Assembly: GCF_021134715.1 (NCBI RefSeq)
Contig: NC_060028.1
Coordinates: 1,200,501-1,264,500, forward strand
Direction of reading: 5' to 3'
Source: Daphnia pulex
Taxonomy: Eukaryota > Arthropoda > Branchiopoda > Diplostraca > Daphniidae
Length of the DNA stretch: 64,000 nt
Under the pieces are notes generated by a model. The model searched no databases and was not told where the DNA came from. It saw only the letters and a program-made list of their open reading frames with translations. Below, piece by piece: positions 35,490-46,964 of the stretch (the first letter of the stretch is position 1; every line of letters starts with the position of its first letter). A program made the translations under genes and the position numbers.

Positions 35490-38400
35490 GGTGAAGCCTA
35501 TGTGTACGCCTATACTGTACCTAGTGACCAGTTCTTTTTCTTTACTTTCAGCTGTGATGCACGACGCACGCCGTCGTGATGGCTTGGTAGTTTCTCACAG
35601 GTAAAGAAATTATACACGCACAGGTGGGGCTATAACTTTTGCTCTCATAAAAATGGGTGCGGTCCCTCTGTATAGTCTCGGCTAATTTGTCCTTGTTATA
35701 ATAAATGTTGAGGCTTCATATAGGTGATCTGACCTCATTTTCACTCTTCACTAGCTCTTTGCTCACTTTTTCCACCCCAAAATAATATTCCTCCTCCACT
35801 TTCGTTGGATCTCTTCTATCCCAACAACCTTGGCCCTGACCAACATTTTTTTTTTAAAATTCGGTAGCATGAAATTCGAGTACAGCAGTTTGGAAACTGA
35901 ATATGTTTGAAATTTCATTACAGCCGCCGCATAGTTATATAATTTCAAATTAATCTGGTAAAAAATAATTACCCTTTTCTTTCTCACACATGTAAAATAA
36001 CACAGGAATTAGAAATGGATCAGTGTTTTCCCAATTCCTTTCCATTAGTATCGATAGTATTTTATGTGTCGTCATGTCTGATGAGCAACAATTGGCAAAA
36101 CAAAGATGCTCTCCTTGGGAATGCGTCGGTAAAAAATTGTCCGCTTCTCGCCGCTTTCAAAAATGTCGGAGCCCAGCAGTGCAGGAAAAAGGAATTTGGA
36201 AGGATAAACTTAAATTAGAAATGCGATATAAAATCTAACGAAGCTTTCTTAATTTTTCTGCTAGGTGTATTAGCGAGTCGAACTGAATTAAAATGTTGAC
36301 TGTTGTATAGCTGTTCATATTTTGGCTTGGAAGTCCATTTTTGGACGCATGGGATGTGTATAGAGTCGTGACGGGCGTCGCACCGCTTGAATAATAATAA
36401 CAAATGATTCTAAAAATATAGATCAAGGATTTCTCCGGTCTATCCCAACAAATTCTAGTTTATTTCTAACGCTCTGCGTCACTCATGGGAGAAATCTAGA
36501 CATTATCGCAACGACGTAACTTTAAAACTTATAAGCGTCGCGGTAAATGAAAAAAATAAGAAACCACCAAGGTGAAGATCAAGCGCTATAGACGGTGAAA
36601 TATAGTATTGTACATATTGTCGGTCGGTTTGAAATAAACCATTCAAGCCACCCTTATTAAATAAAGGAGAGCTCTGAAGAGTCGCCTATTTTTTGTTGAC
36701 TCGCAGTAGTATAGTAGTATAGTATAGTATAAATAGCTAACAAACAGAAAAAAAAGTTGGTTATATACACACCAGATCGATTGCAGAGAAGAAGCGGTAA
36801 TACGCATGACTTTTTCCCGCAAGTCCATCCAATCAGATTCGTATCTGCATTTGAACATGTGTTGCTACACTTGAAACCAAATCAGCTGGAGCACTTTTGA
36901 AAAAGGCGCCATATGGCGGTCTCCATGGCAACTATCGTTTACATACCTGAAATTGCAGAAACCTAATAAAAGCGTTCAGGATATGCAACTCAAATAATTA
37001 TTTGTGTCGGTGGACTCACACGCTGTATTTTATTCATTCAAAGCAATAAAACGCGTCGCAGAATTATTCGACGTAATTTAACGGTAGAAATAGACTATAT
37101 GGCGAACCCAATAACAGCAGGAAACCTGCTGTAGGCGTTTTGCGCCCACGTAATATAATAAGGAGAGAGAAATTCGATTCACGAAGCTGAAGCTCTTCTT
37201 CCTTATTTGCGCAATTCGCTGGAAGCTTCTTTAATTATGCGTTGTCAGAAATTTAACCATCTCCACACTTGTTGCTTCTTTTGTTTGTTCAGTTTCCGGA
37301 TAGTCCGGTGAATCAGTGATGATGGAGCTTATAATCGATACATGAAATTAGATCAAATTTCGCTGTCTATGCTGGTACTTAACGCAAAATAGATCACTTT
37401 TTAAAATATGGGAGGCATTTACGTCATTTCCACATTACGTGATACGCAGCGTGTGGAAAAGGTCAAAGTGAAAATCTAAAAATTATCTAAATGAAATGTT
37501 GGAAAGACGTGTGCTGGCAAGCTATACATACAAAAAAGAAGGTATAAAAATCTAATCTGAGATAGACGAGACCATTTTTCAGCAAAGTTGATTGGTCAGC
37601 GTTGATTATAGAATCCCAGAATCCGGCGGATGTGATACACGTGCAAACAGCGTCTCCATGGATCATGAAAGCCTTTTTTCGTATATATATAGTGTATATA
37701 AGCACCAGGGATTGATTTCCCAGGAAAGCTTTCGTCCAAGCTGTCTTGTGTCCTATTCAATCACGATATTGCCAGCAGAATATCTAGGCTGTTTGCTCCA
37801 GCCTTTGTCCTACTATGCCATGTCTTTCGATAATATCCCATTCAACAGACTGTAATAGGCCCCAGGAAAAGGTCTGCGGCAAGAAATATCCTCTTTACAT
37901 GCACTGTATATAGGCCTACAATAACAGAAAACGACGTACCAGTTATCTAATATCAGTTATACCGTATCAGCTAACTAATATGATACGGAGAAATAATCAA
38001 AACGATAACGGCGGTGAATTTCAATAAGGTTCAGTGAGCGCCAAACAGATGACAAGAGCCGGTACGAGGCAAAGAGATTGAACTCTGTGCGTGTGCGCGA
38101 TATATCGATTAGCTTTCTAATAAAATATATAACTTTGGCATTCTCCTTGACAAAAATGTCTGGTTCAGCTATTGAACCGTTGGTATTTGAAATCAGTAAA
38201 TGCGAGGGGGGGAAAAGTACAATAGGAAAACCAGGGTAATATATAAGATTTGAAAATAATTTCAAAGTTTATTCATCGTTCGTACATACAAGCGCGGAAA
38301 TCCGATTCGGAAAATGTTTCATGTTGCTCTTCCTCGAACTTCGGTTCTGCATAATTAATGAGATTTTCAAACATTAAGTAAGCAGCTAAGTGCTCTGCTC

Positions 38401-39228
38401 TATCTCCAGCTTCTTCTTCTCATCTTAATGAAAACAAGGTGAGTTTTCCGTACCAACGTAGTGGTTCTCATCTGGGAATTTAACGATGTACGACTATGTC
38501 GAATTACTGCGTTAACCTGCGTTAACCTAAATGTCCCACTCAAATCGTATTCGTCAAAATTGAGTATAATTGAGCTATCAACAATTATCAGCCAACCTAT
38601 ATAGTTATATATGAGATGTAGACACGTAATGAGCCACACCCACTCACACAAATCGGATGAGGTCTTGTATAAACATTAAATTAAAACCAGCAAAGATGAA
38701 ACATTATGCCGCAATATTGTAAGATCTACAATCCCGAGGCTGGGCTTAAAGCCACTCACGCTCTATGACTGAGCATGCTCAGATCATATATACCTAACAA
38801 GACATATATTTACTTCAGTTGCACTGCTGCTCGACGCTATAAAACATCGACTTTTCCTATTGGAAACCATTTCAATTTGTGGAGGTCATGTATATGTAAT
38901 TAGATCGATCACAAACTGGAATTTTATTGTCACACCATGAAGCGGGAAATTCAAATTAACTCCAGCGACTGCTGTCAAATCTTTCAATAAGGTATCGATC
39001 TTGACTATAAACAAAATTATTTAAAAAATTTATAGCTGTTTACCTAGATATACTTGGGATTGACAAAAATTTCTCTGGAAAAGTCACCGAGAGTCAACGA
39101 ATTTTCTCTGTCTGAATTCTCTATAGTGATACCCATCAATTCCAATTCAAATTATTCCCGAGTCTATAGACGATAGTTTCCACTTTGACGTTTGAGAGTG
39201 CCAAGTTCGATCGAAATCTCACCAAAAC
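35490..39228. other. Long spacer, no gene recognised
   Basis: Only short open frames. A short AGTAT repeat runs near 36710-36735. Nothing here carries a domain or a splice-consistent frame that I can defend. Confidence 0.45.
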
Positions 39229-40350
39229 ATGAACAACACCACCATCGTCAATCAAGGGAACATCATCCTCACCCAAAATGGCCAAGTGTACAATCCCATC
39301 GATATCGACATTTACTTGGTCGTCACCAAATGCGTTTGCTGCTCCATCGGAATCCCGCTCAACTTATTGATTGCCGTCACCATCATCCGCCTAAGACGAC
39401 TCCGCAGCAAACCTCGCAACATCTTCCTGCTGGGCATCATTCTCTCCTATTTGTTGTTTTTCCTCTACCCCATCATCGAACTGACTTACTGGGGTCTCTA
39501 CCCAGTCGAGCACGTTTGCCAGGCCTTCATCGCCATACTGGCTCTACCCCAAGTCCTCCTTCTGTTGAACATGCTGCTGGCCCTGGCCGACAGATACGTG
39601 GCCATTAACCATTCCCTGCTACACCGGGAGAAAGTGACGGTCCGTCTGGCCAGCGGAATCGTTTGTTTCAGTTCCATCTTGATCATTTTTCTCGCCAAAT
39701 TTGTCTACATCGTCGGATTGGCTCCATTGCGCTGCGAGATGTACCTCGTCCACAACAAAATCATTCTCCTCATCGTTGTCGTCCTGTTGATATTGTGCAC
39801 AGGATTGAATATCATCGTCTACCGACAGACAAAGGTGCTGATCGGTGAATCCCGGAAGCTGACGAATCCTACCAGCGAAATGTCCAGGATATCAACCCGG
39901 AATCACGGGCGGATGGACAACAACGACGAGATGGATGGTCAAGATCTGGCCATTGTGGATGGCGACAACGTTTTAATCGAATCCAGCCAACTGGGCACGT
40001 CCGGAAATGAATCTGCGAACGTCAGGCCGTCCGTCAGCAGTCTCAGTGCTGTTAGGGCCATGTCCATTCACGTCGACAGGGGCAAACTCAGCCAAATGGA
40101 GATGGAAGCCACTCGTTCGCTGGTCATCGGAGTCACCTCGCTCGTCTTAACTGTTTTCCCTCCGGTTATTTTCTTCTTGACCTTCTTCGCTTGTCGATTG
40201 ATCGTCACCGACCGATTCGACTGCAACAATCTCACCGTGGTGATCCCTTACATGAGAGAGCTGGGCCTCATTCACGCCGTCTACAACCCAATCATATTTC
40301 TAATGAGGAACAAAGAGTTGAGACTGTCCATTTCCATTCACGTTTACTGA
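39229..40350 (+). CDS. Rhodopsin-like 7TM receptor, orphan, intronless
   Basis: Single-exon class A G-protein-coupled receptor of 373 aa in the plasma membrane. N-glycosylation sites (NNTT) precede TM1 with the GIPLN motif (Asn 1.50 position). TM3 Cys97 can pair with the Cys in PLRCEMYL. DRY is at 121-123 followed by VAINH. TM7 has HAVYNPIIFL, an NPxxF variant of NPxxY. The third intracellular loop is long, hydrophilic and rich in Ser/Asn. I cannot assign a ligand. It is 5' of a paralogue at 50276, and related fragments lie at 1805-2181 and 42905-43085. This looks like a lineage-expanded receptor family. Confidence 0.88.
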   Translation: MNNTTIVNQGNIILTQNGQVYNPIDIDIYLVVTKCVCCSIGIPLNLLIAVTIIRLRRLRSKPRNIFLLGIILSYLLFFLYPIIELTYWGLYPVEHVCQAFIAILALPQVLLLLNMLLALADRYVAINHSLLHREKVTVRLASGIVCFSSILIIFLAKFVYIVGLAPLRCEMYLVHNKIILLIVVVLLILCTGLNIIVYRQTKVLIGESRKLTNPTSEMSRISTRNHGRMDNNDEMDGQDLAIVDGDNVLIESSQLGTSGNESANVRPSVSSLSAVRAMSIHVDRGKLSQMEMEATRSLVIGVTSLVLTVFPPVIFFLTFFACRLIVTDRFDCNNLTVVIPYMRELGLIHAVYNPIIFLMRNKELRLSISIHVY

Positions 40351-40404
40351 TGAGATAATCAGGGGATACCATTTTTTGTGAGAGTTTGATTATAAGATAA
40401 ATAT

Positions 40405-41641
40405 TTAAATTGACGGACGAGTTGGCTGGAGTCCGGCAGTGTTTTTCAGCCAATAATAGTAGACAGATAATCGGGTGTAAACACTTCGTGATGATAGTTC
40501 GCAGCTGGGCGTCTTGGAAAAGATGCCAACGGCAGTCGGAATGACCAGCGATGAATTGGCAGGATCGACTAATTCTTGCACGAATGGAGATCCTTCGTCA
40601 TACATGCAAGGGGACCCAGGTGGGGCTGCAAAATAAGAAATGATATAATTTTAAAAGAAAAATGTAATTATATTTGTAAGGTTTATTAGCATACTCGCAA
40701 CAATGGAAACTCCACAGCACATCATGATTGCCGGATCGAATTCGACCGAGTCGGAATACGTTCCGCATCCGGTTGAAACATTTGTGAACATGATGAATCC
40801 CGCTGCGTAACGAAGGTTGACCGATTCATACCCACCGTCCTATTTGATTAAATTAATTAATTCATTTAAATCATTAATTGAATTCATTGATATGAAATTG
40901 TAATTTTAAAAAAGGTGTATACGTACCATATTTGCGCCCCATCCCATTATCATTCCTACCCTCTCGACGAAATCGAATTGATTGTACACGATGAAATCCA
41001 CATTTTCATAATCAAATTGGATACTTTTGCTGAGCTGTTATCCAACATTGAAGATGAGAATCAAATTTTCCAATTCCTATATTTTAATAAAACTTTTCAA
41101 ACCTTGATGAGAGCGATGTCGTTCATCTTGTTGGTACTGTTGTACTCTGGGAAAGAAACGATGGAATAAACGGCCATGGATTCCTCGTTAGGGTCCGGAT
41201 TAATGGCACTCACCTGACCGACCACCACTTTCAACTGGTAGATTGTTTTCCTATAACAAATAATTTTAAAATGTTTAGACACATAGGGTCGATTTTCTTA
41301 TAAGCTTTTATAAACCCTGATTTAAAAATAAAAGCGAATTGCGTTACCCATCGACACACGAGGCTGTTGTGACGATCCATCTATCGTTGTAGATAAATCC
41401 GCCGCAAAAGTGTCGATTATTTTCGTCGGTGATGGAAACGACGTACGGAAATTGGCCAGCCGCAGCCAACTCTCCTTCAATTATGCGTTCGTTCCTAATC
41501 ACAAATCCTTTCGAATTTTCGAAATTAAAAATCATTAATGCGTTTAATTAAAATTTAATTAAGTTTAATTCAATTTTTTTAAATATCCGGTTTACCTGCA
41601 ACGTAATAAAAACCGGCGATCAGGAAAATTAAAGACTTCAT
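40405..41641 (-). CDS. Inactive trypsin-like serine protease homologue
   Basis: Six exons close in frame to 275 aa: 41596-41641, 41348-41507, 41103-41250, 40927-41034, 40695-40839 and 40405-40625. The signal peptide is MKSLIFLIAGFYYVAG. The activation site is R-IIEGELAAAGQFPYVVSI. The histidine box, normally TAAHC, reads TTASC, so catalytic His is Ser. Catalytic Asp remains in NDIALIKV. The serine box, normally GDSGGP, reads YDEGSP, so catalytic Ser is Glu. The fold markers FCGGFIY, MGWG and VGIFS are kept. It should bind but not cleave; the family includes secreted immune cofactors and lectin-like proteins, but this role is only inferred. Confidence 0.88.
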
Positions 41642-41999
41642 GATTGTTGGAAGTGGAACAGATTAGTGTATAGGTAGCACCTGAATGGTAGTACGGTACC
41701 ATTTACGCTCGAGCTTTTATTTAGAACGCTCTATCTTGAAAAATATTTATTCGTCGTGAACTAGATAACAAAATAGATCGGTATTCAAGTATTAGGGTAT
41801 TCCCTTTTTTTCAATATCTCCACTGGTTTTTTTCAATAGCTTCAATTTCACCTTATCACTATTTCAATATTTACATAGGGTTGGGGTAAACACGTCGATT
41901 TAGACGAACACATAGTAGGCTACTACCCGTCAAGTTCATGTAACGCAATTTGACAGGTAAGTTGTTGTTTTTTTTTCCATATACTCGTGTTTAAAATAT

Positions 42000-42735
42000 C
42001 TCAAAGTTGCGACACCAGACAAACATTTTAGGCCAATGTATTGCACGTGTACAAGAGATTCGTTTACCCATCAGATCAAGACACAAACCCACATCAAGTT
42101 TTGACAGAGTAGATGCAACAGGTGTAAGAGTAAAATATACTTTTGAGATCAGAGCTTCTAGTGAATTGGAAACTGTTAAGGAATTCAAAAGGCTGACAAG
42201 CGACATGATGTCGATCAAGATAAATCAATTCTCCATTTTCTGCGCCCATTGTGTCAATGTGGGTTGTCCTCTTGTTACAATTCACGTCCAGCGGAGTTCC
42301 TTTCGCAGTCTGCAGAACGACCCCTACGGCGATTACCAAAATCAGCAACTTCATCTAAAACAATTTTAAAAATTTTACTTTCATTTAGATATAATGGTTC
42401 AAATTGAACTAACCATTTGATGTGAAGTGAAGGTAGATATTCAATTAAGTCAGGAAGGTGGGAAGTTAAATGCAATGCGACTTTCTTTCTGTATGAACCA
42501 GTCAACACAATGCGGAATTTAACCAAGTCTACACTTGATTATATACAAAAATGCTAACGTCGAAGCGAAGTAATTCGATAAAAAATATCTAAAATTAAAC
42601 CGCTTAACCTCAAATAGGGCAACTAACCATTCAACAGGCAGGAAATTAAGTTAAACGATAAGAATAAAAAGGAAAACCACAACCCACAGATTTCTTACAG
42701 TTGACATGAAAGTCCCACTATAATATAGTAAGACA
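42000..42735 (-). repeat. Tandem duplication unit 2 (peptide gene plus flank)
   Basis: Matches 43085-43745 over the peptide gene, its 5' intron and an upstream flank that itself resembles the downstream part of the RNase P RNA host repeat. Confidence 0.8.
42094..42416 (-). CDS. Small secreted Cys-containing peptide, copy 1
   Basis: The second exon (42094-42354) encodes 86 aa. It begins with the signal peptide MKLLILVIAVGVVLQTAKG and a mature part TPLDVNCNK, AENGELIYLDRHHVACQPFEFL, ending YTCCIYS. Four cysteines are in the mature part (one, one, then a CC pair). An upstream ATG (42414-42416) sits directly before a GTTAGT donor and joins in phase to the next ATG. The first coding exon may thus encode one Met. 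I recognise no family. Paralogue at 43171; a decayed copy lies at about 59240. Confidence 0.75.
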
Positions 42736-42904
42736 TTTCAAAGAAATCAAGACAAATTTTATTTAAGATTAAAGGAAATTTTACTCGCAAATATTAGGTC
42801 GACAGGATTCTAAACTCATCAAGATAAAATAATGCAGTTTGATACCTAAGAATCGGAAGTTGTAACATATACGAAGATTAATAAACAATAATGAATAGCC
42901 ATTT

Positions 42905-43085
42905 AAATTTGTTGGAAGTTCCCATACGACAGAATTTATAGCTAACAATACTTTTCTTAGCTCTTCATTCTTCAACAGAAATATCTAGTTATCTACGGAT
43001 TATAACATTCTGATTACAATCAGTTCTTTGAAATAGATCACTCAGCCAAGTGAGAGAGTACCACAGTCAAATTGACCAAACAAAA
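42905..43085 (-). pseudogene. Receptor fragment (TM6 end to C-terminus)
   Basis: Reading the minus strand gives sequence close to 51187-51345 of the receptor at 50276. It includes the extracellular GQFDC region, TM7 and the end KNEELRKVLLAIN. Small indels break the frame before TM7. It lies between the two tandem peptide units. Confidence 0.75.
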
Positions 43086-43170
43086 GTTGCGACACTAGAC
43101 AAACATTTAAGGCTAATGTATTGCACGCGTACAAGAGATTCGTTTACCAAGATTAAGTCACAAAACAACG

Positions 43171-43523
43171 TCAATCTCTGACAGAGTAAACGCAACAGGT
43201 GTAAGCATAAAATCCACCTCTAAGATCAGAGCTTCTAATAAAACGGAAATCGTTAAGGAACTCGAATGGCTGACAAGTGACTTTATGTCGATCAAGATAA
43301 ATCAATTCTCCATTTCCCGGGCCAATCGTTTCAATGGCAGTGGTCTTCTTTTCACAGTGCACATCCAGCGGTTTTCCTTTCGCAATCTGCAGAACGACTC
43401 CTACGGCGATCACCAAAATCAGCAGCTTCATCTAATTTTCAATTGTCATCGTTAATATGCGAAACTTTACTTCTATGCTCTTTTCATCATTCATAAAATA
43501 ACGATTACAATTTAACTAACCAT
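43171..43523 (-). CDS. Small secreted Cys-containing peptide, copy 2
   Basis: The main exon (43171-43431) encodes 86 aa with signal peptide MKLLILVIAVGVVLQIAKG. The mature part has KPLDVHCEKKTT, GNGELIYLDRHKVTCQPFEFL and YTCCVYS, with the same four cysteines as copy 1. Replacements elsewhere are mostly conservative (DRHHVA/DRHKVT, IYSVKT/VYSVRD). The upstream one-Met exon (43521-43523) and its intron are shared. Conserved frame and cysteines argue that both copies are functional. Role unknown. Confidence 0.75.
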
Positions 43524-43739
43524 TCGTTGTGAAGTGAAGGTTTAAAACTGGAAGGTGAGAAGTAAAATACAATGCGACTGTCGTTCGGTATGAACCAGTC
43601 AACACAATGGGGAATTTAACCAAGTTTTCACCCGCATAAAATTAAGTCAGGCGATAAGATTAAAAAGGAAAACCACAACCCACAGCTATCGTACGTTGGA
43701 AATTTAATACATAGAAGTCCCACTAGACTTACCAAAATA

Positions 43740-45096
43740 ATTCCAGGAGAATTGTTTCAGACAAAAATCTTACACGCAAATAGTTCGACAGGAAGCTCAA
43801 TGGATGAAGAGAAAAAACTACTGTTAAACTGATACCTTAAATCGGAGGTTGGATCACATACGAAAATCAGGAGTCGACATCTGCAAATAGATGAGAATCT
43901 AAAATTTTATGATTGTTCATAAGATAACTAGCAAATAATTGAAATACTGAATATGCAAACCCCTCAGAAACAGAGCAACAATCCCATCAATTGGCTTTCG
44001 GCAGATTAGTCTGAATTGAGTTTTGCAGTCAGCCCGTAAAAGGGCAAACCACAACCCGCAAATTATACTCAAAAAGCAAGCTACAGAAGCAGTTCCAATC
44101 GAAATGGAGGTCTTCGCCTAATCCAAATGGACATCATGGGACTAACTACACTCCAATCGATATTCTTTCTATTCCCCCGCGCCTTTGCGAAAAGACTGCC
44201 CGGCTAGAGCATCACTCTCCGACAATGAGAAAAGCCTCGTCTCAGACCTTCCCGAGGGTTCCAGTGAGCAATGCAAGTACTCCGTGAGTGACCCCCAAAT
44301 GCAGGATTGCCGTTAGCCAAGACGGGGAGAGCCCAACTCATCACAGGGGATACACATATGCTAATTTCAATTCACATCAACTAACAAATGACAATTATCA
44401 ATCAATTACCTGCCAGAAGAACACTCAGCATAAACCATGTGGCTGCAATACCAAGAAAGCATCCTGAAATGGAATCATGAAGCAAAGTTAGAAAATTTCA
44501 GACAAATATAAAGAATACCCTAATCTTTAAAAATCATACTAAAGTAAACTATCCTCAAATATATCAGTACAGGTCTGTGAATTGTAATCATACCAGCAAT
44601 ATGAATAAAACAAAATAACACAATCATACTTACATTCACTTCACACTCTTCTACCTTGCCCACTACAGCCTACGAATCAGACCATATATGATGTAGCCAG
44701 TGTGCCAGCCATCGAACATTCATGAAAATACCTACAAGAAAACACAAAGCACAGATGAATTTCATGTTAATACTCAAAAATGAGACACAACTTGCCACAT
44801 ACGGCATTTAAGCAGTATAGGCAGTAGCACCAGTCTAGGATATTATTCAATCGCCGAAACATCAGCTGCAGAACACAGCTGAAACACATATATCAAATCC
44901 AACTTTTACTAAGTATAATAACACTCAAAAACCCAAATTTCAATAATAAAACAGGATATTAAACTCACCTTCGAAAATCGACATGCTGATAAGTCTGATC
45001 AGTGATCAAGAATCATAACCAAAGTTTTGGCAGCCACATAACGACACAGCGATCAGCCAACGGATGTGGTGTTTAAGAGTTTAATCGGCTTTTATC
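43740..45096 (-). other. RNase P RNA host gene, copy A (spliced)
   Basis: Predicted Pol II transcript. A GATAAAAG box is at 45089-45096. Exon 1 ends at 44969 with donor GTGAGT; exons 44634-44731 and 44410-44463 follow; exon 4 starts at 43880. Splice sites are those of copies B and C. Spliced exons 1-2 could encode 25 aa (MSIFEGIFMNVRWLAHWLHH to SDS), which copies B and C do not keep, so coding is doubtful. The intron 43881-44409 carries the RNase P RNA. Confidence 0.6.
43991..44320 (-). ncRNA. RPR: RNase P RNA (nuclear), copy A
   Basis: Catalytic RNA of the tRNA 5'-processing ribonucleoprotein. The 5' half carries CTCGGGAAGGTCTGAGACGA, which matches CR-I of animal RNase P RNA. The 3' end carries CAATTCAGACTAAT, matching CR-V. 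The two pair as P4 (GGTCTGAG with TTCAGACT). The ends pair as P1 (TTGGCT with AGCCAA, then CGG with CCG). Length of about 330 nt fits the family. It lies wholly in an intron, as known for insects and crustaceans. I compared it with the human RNA from memory; a covariance-model search was not possible. Confidence 0.85.
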
Positions 45097-45221
45097 GACT
45101 ATGGGTAGTACTGGGTAGTAAGGGGAACGGAAGCCGCGGGCTTATTCATCAAGTTGCTGTCTAGTTGCCAAATCGAATTAAACTGAAGCGATAAAATGGC
45201 AAATAAATTTATAAAATATAA

Positions 45222-45228
45222 ACACAAC
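45222..45228. repeat. Target-site duplication, left (ACACAAC)
   Basis: The 7-bp word recurs at 46958-46964 on the other side of the THAP element. A paralogous site without the element (about 51527-51533, inverted) has it once. Confidence 0.8.
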
Positions 45229-45474
45229 CAGAGCAATAGATACCTGGTCGGTTCTCGGCCGTGTTGGCTTCCCTATCCCGGTTTCAGGGTAAACGTGGTC
45301 CGATTTGGAAAAATTGATGAGCGCCTCTAGTGAGTGTGTCAGGTACTACGTGAAGCCAGCCAATCAGGAAGGGTCTATGAAAAACTCATTGACCAATCAC
45401 AGCTTACTTTTCTACAAGAAGTGAACAAAATAAAAAGGTAGAAGTATCCAACTGTCAAACCTCTAGGTCTTTTC

Positions 45475-45585
45475 TAAGTGTCCCAACATTCTTACATTTT
45501 ATTGTTTGGTTGTGTAAATTGTTTATTCTTTGTAAGTGTCCAAACATTCTTACATTTTATTGTTTGGTTGTGTAAATTGTTTATT
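45475..45585. repeat. Two tandem copies of a ~58-bp unit
   Basis: The unit holding ACATTCTTACATTTTATTG occurs twice with one small difference, inside the transposon and downstream of the THAP gene. Confidence 0.8.
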
Positions 45586-45604
45586 GTTCCGTTGACATAA
45601 TACA

Positions 45605-46696
45605 CTACTTCTTGTTTTGAAAATGTACACTTTTCACATTATAATTTTCATTTGGTAGTCGATCCATCGAAATGCAAAAAATCGTTTGTTTAATTTGATC
45701 AAAATACCATGTCCAATTCTTTGGTACCATTGATGAAGTTACTAGTGACTGAAATGTCACAAAATTAGACTTGAAATTAGTAGAGCTTGCTTCCATAGAA
45801 GGTGATGTAACTGTCGAATCATCAATGACAACAGCAACATTTTCGTTCATTACATCAGGAAGTGGATCAAAAATTGCTTCTTCAGCAGCCTGGTGAGTGT
45901 CCATTGATTCTTGAATAGTAGAGGTAGCTTCCATAGAAGGTGATGCAACTGTCGTATCTTCCATGACAACAGCAAGATTTTCCTTGATTGAATCTGGAAG
46001 TGGATCAAAAATTGCTTCTTCAGCAGCCTGGGGAATGTTGATTGATTCTTTAATAATTTCCATGGAGGGTGCTATCAGATAAAATTTAAAGCAATTGCTC
46101 TTATAAATAAAATGTAACGAGAACTATTATCAATACCTGTACTGTCAAATTTTTTTCTCTTAGACGTAGTAGGTATTTTGTCTACTTTTGGTCGTTTCCT
46201 TACTGATGCATTGCTAGCATTTGTTTCCACTACAATACATATTTAAGAATTGCGTTATTTGATATTAAACAAAATAAACATATTTAAAAATACCATTAAG
46301 GTTATTTCTCCATTTGAAACCATCAACATTTTGCATTGCTTGTCGACTAGGTGTATCTAAAATGAAAATGGTTCAGTTTCTGTGCTTTACAGATTATACA
46401 GGAAATGTAATATCAATACCATTTATCAGAAAATGTTTGGGAATTGCTCCAGCATTACGATTCCTACGTTTGAAAGGATGGAACACGTTCAAAATTTAAA
46501 TCCCTGATTTGAAGTCACTTTCGTCAAAATGACGGGAGCAAATACGTGAGGTGCTCGTCAAATAACTACATGGAATTAGTTCTCGCCATTTAGATAATGA
46601 AGTTTTAGGAATTGCAAACAGGGTAACCTCGTTTTCTTTTTGATTTCCTTTGAAATATGTTGATTTACAACCAGGAACAGCACACCTGCCAACCAT
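45605..46696 (-). pseudogene. THAP-domain protein of P-like element, interrupted
   Basis: Four exons (46420-46696, 46294-46356, 46137-46229, 45605-46071) join in phase to about 299 codons. The THAP zinc finger is at the start: CAVPGC, then SKWRELIP, then CSRHFDESDF (C2CH ligands present). An in-frame TAA at 46496-46498 falls before the last part of the domain (RNAGAIPKHFL). The rest has a Lys-rich segment, then a duplicated unit of about 45 aa (AAEEAIFDPLPD and SPSMEA each twice) and an end with NWTWYFDQIKQ. No catalytic domain is seen. It looks like an internally deleted, decaying transposase-derived gene. Confidence 0.75.
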
Positions 46697-46957
46697 TTTT
46701 ACAGAAATTATGGTTAGGCTTCATTCACGTAATACACGATAATGGCCGCCGTATTCACATATTACACAAAAATGGCCGCCGAAAGTATTATTTGAAAGTC
46801 AACGTCTTATCACTAGATGGCGCTGTTTCATTTTTACCACTTCACAACTTCTGACAAGCTCCGCCCTAAAATGTCTGAAAATCGGGGATACGTTTACCCT
46901 AAAACCGGGATAGGGAAGCCAACACGGCCGAGAACCGACCAGGTATCTATTGCTCTG

Positions 46958-46964
46958 ACACAAC
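46958..46964. repeat. Target-site duplication, right (ACACAAC)
   Basis: Second copy of the 7-bp direct repeat flanking the THAP element. Confidence 0.8.

Larger units (their letters stand above)
45229..46957. mobile_element. P-superfamily DNA transposon with THAP gene
   Basis: About 1.73 kb bounded by terminal inverted repeats of about 67 bp that differ at one position (start CAGAGCAATAGATACCTGG). A 7-bp duplication ACACAAC flanks it. The related DNA of the RNase P RNA repeat B, with no insertion, shows the joined empty site. The inside carries a THAP-domain gene, as in P elements, but no RNase-H-like transposase core, so it cannot move by itself. It lies upstream of the copy A host promoter. 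Confidence 0.8.
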
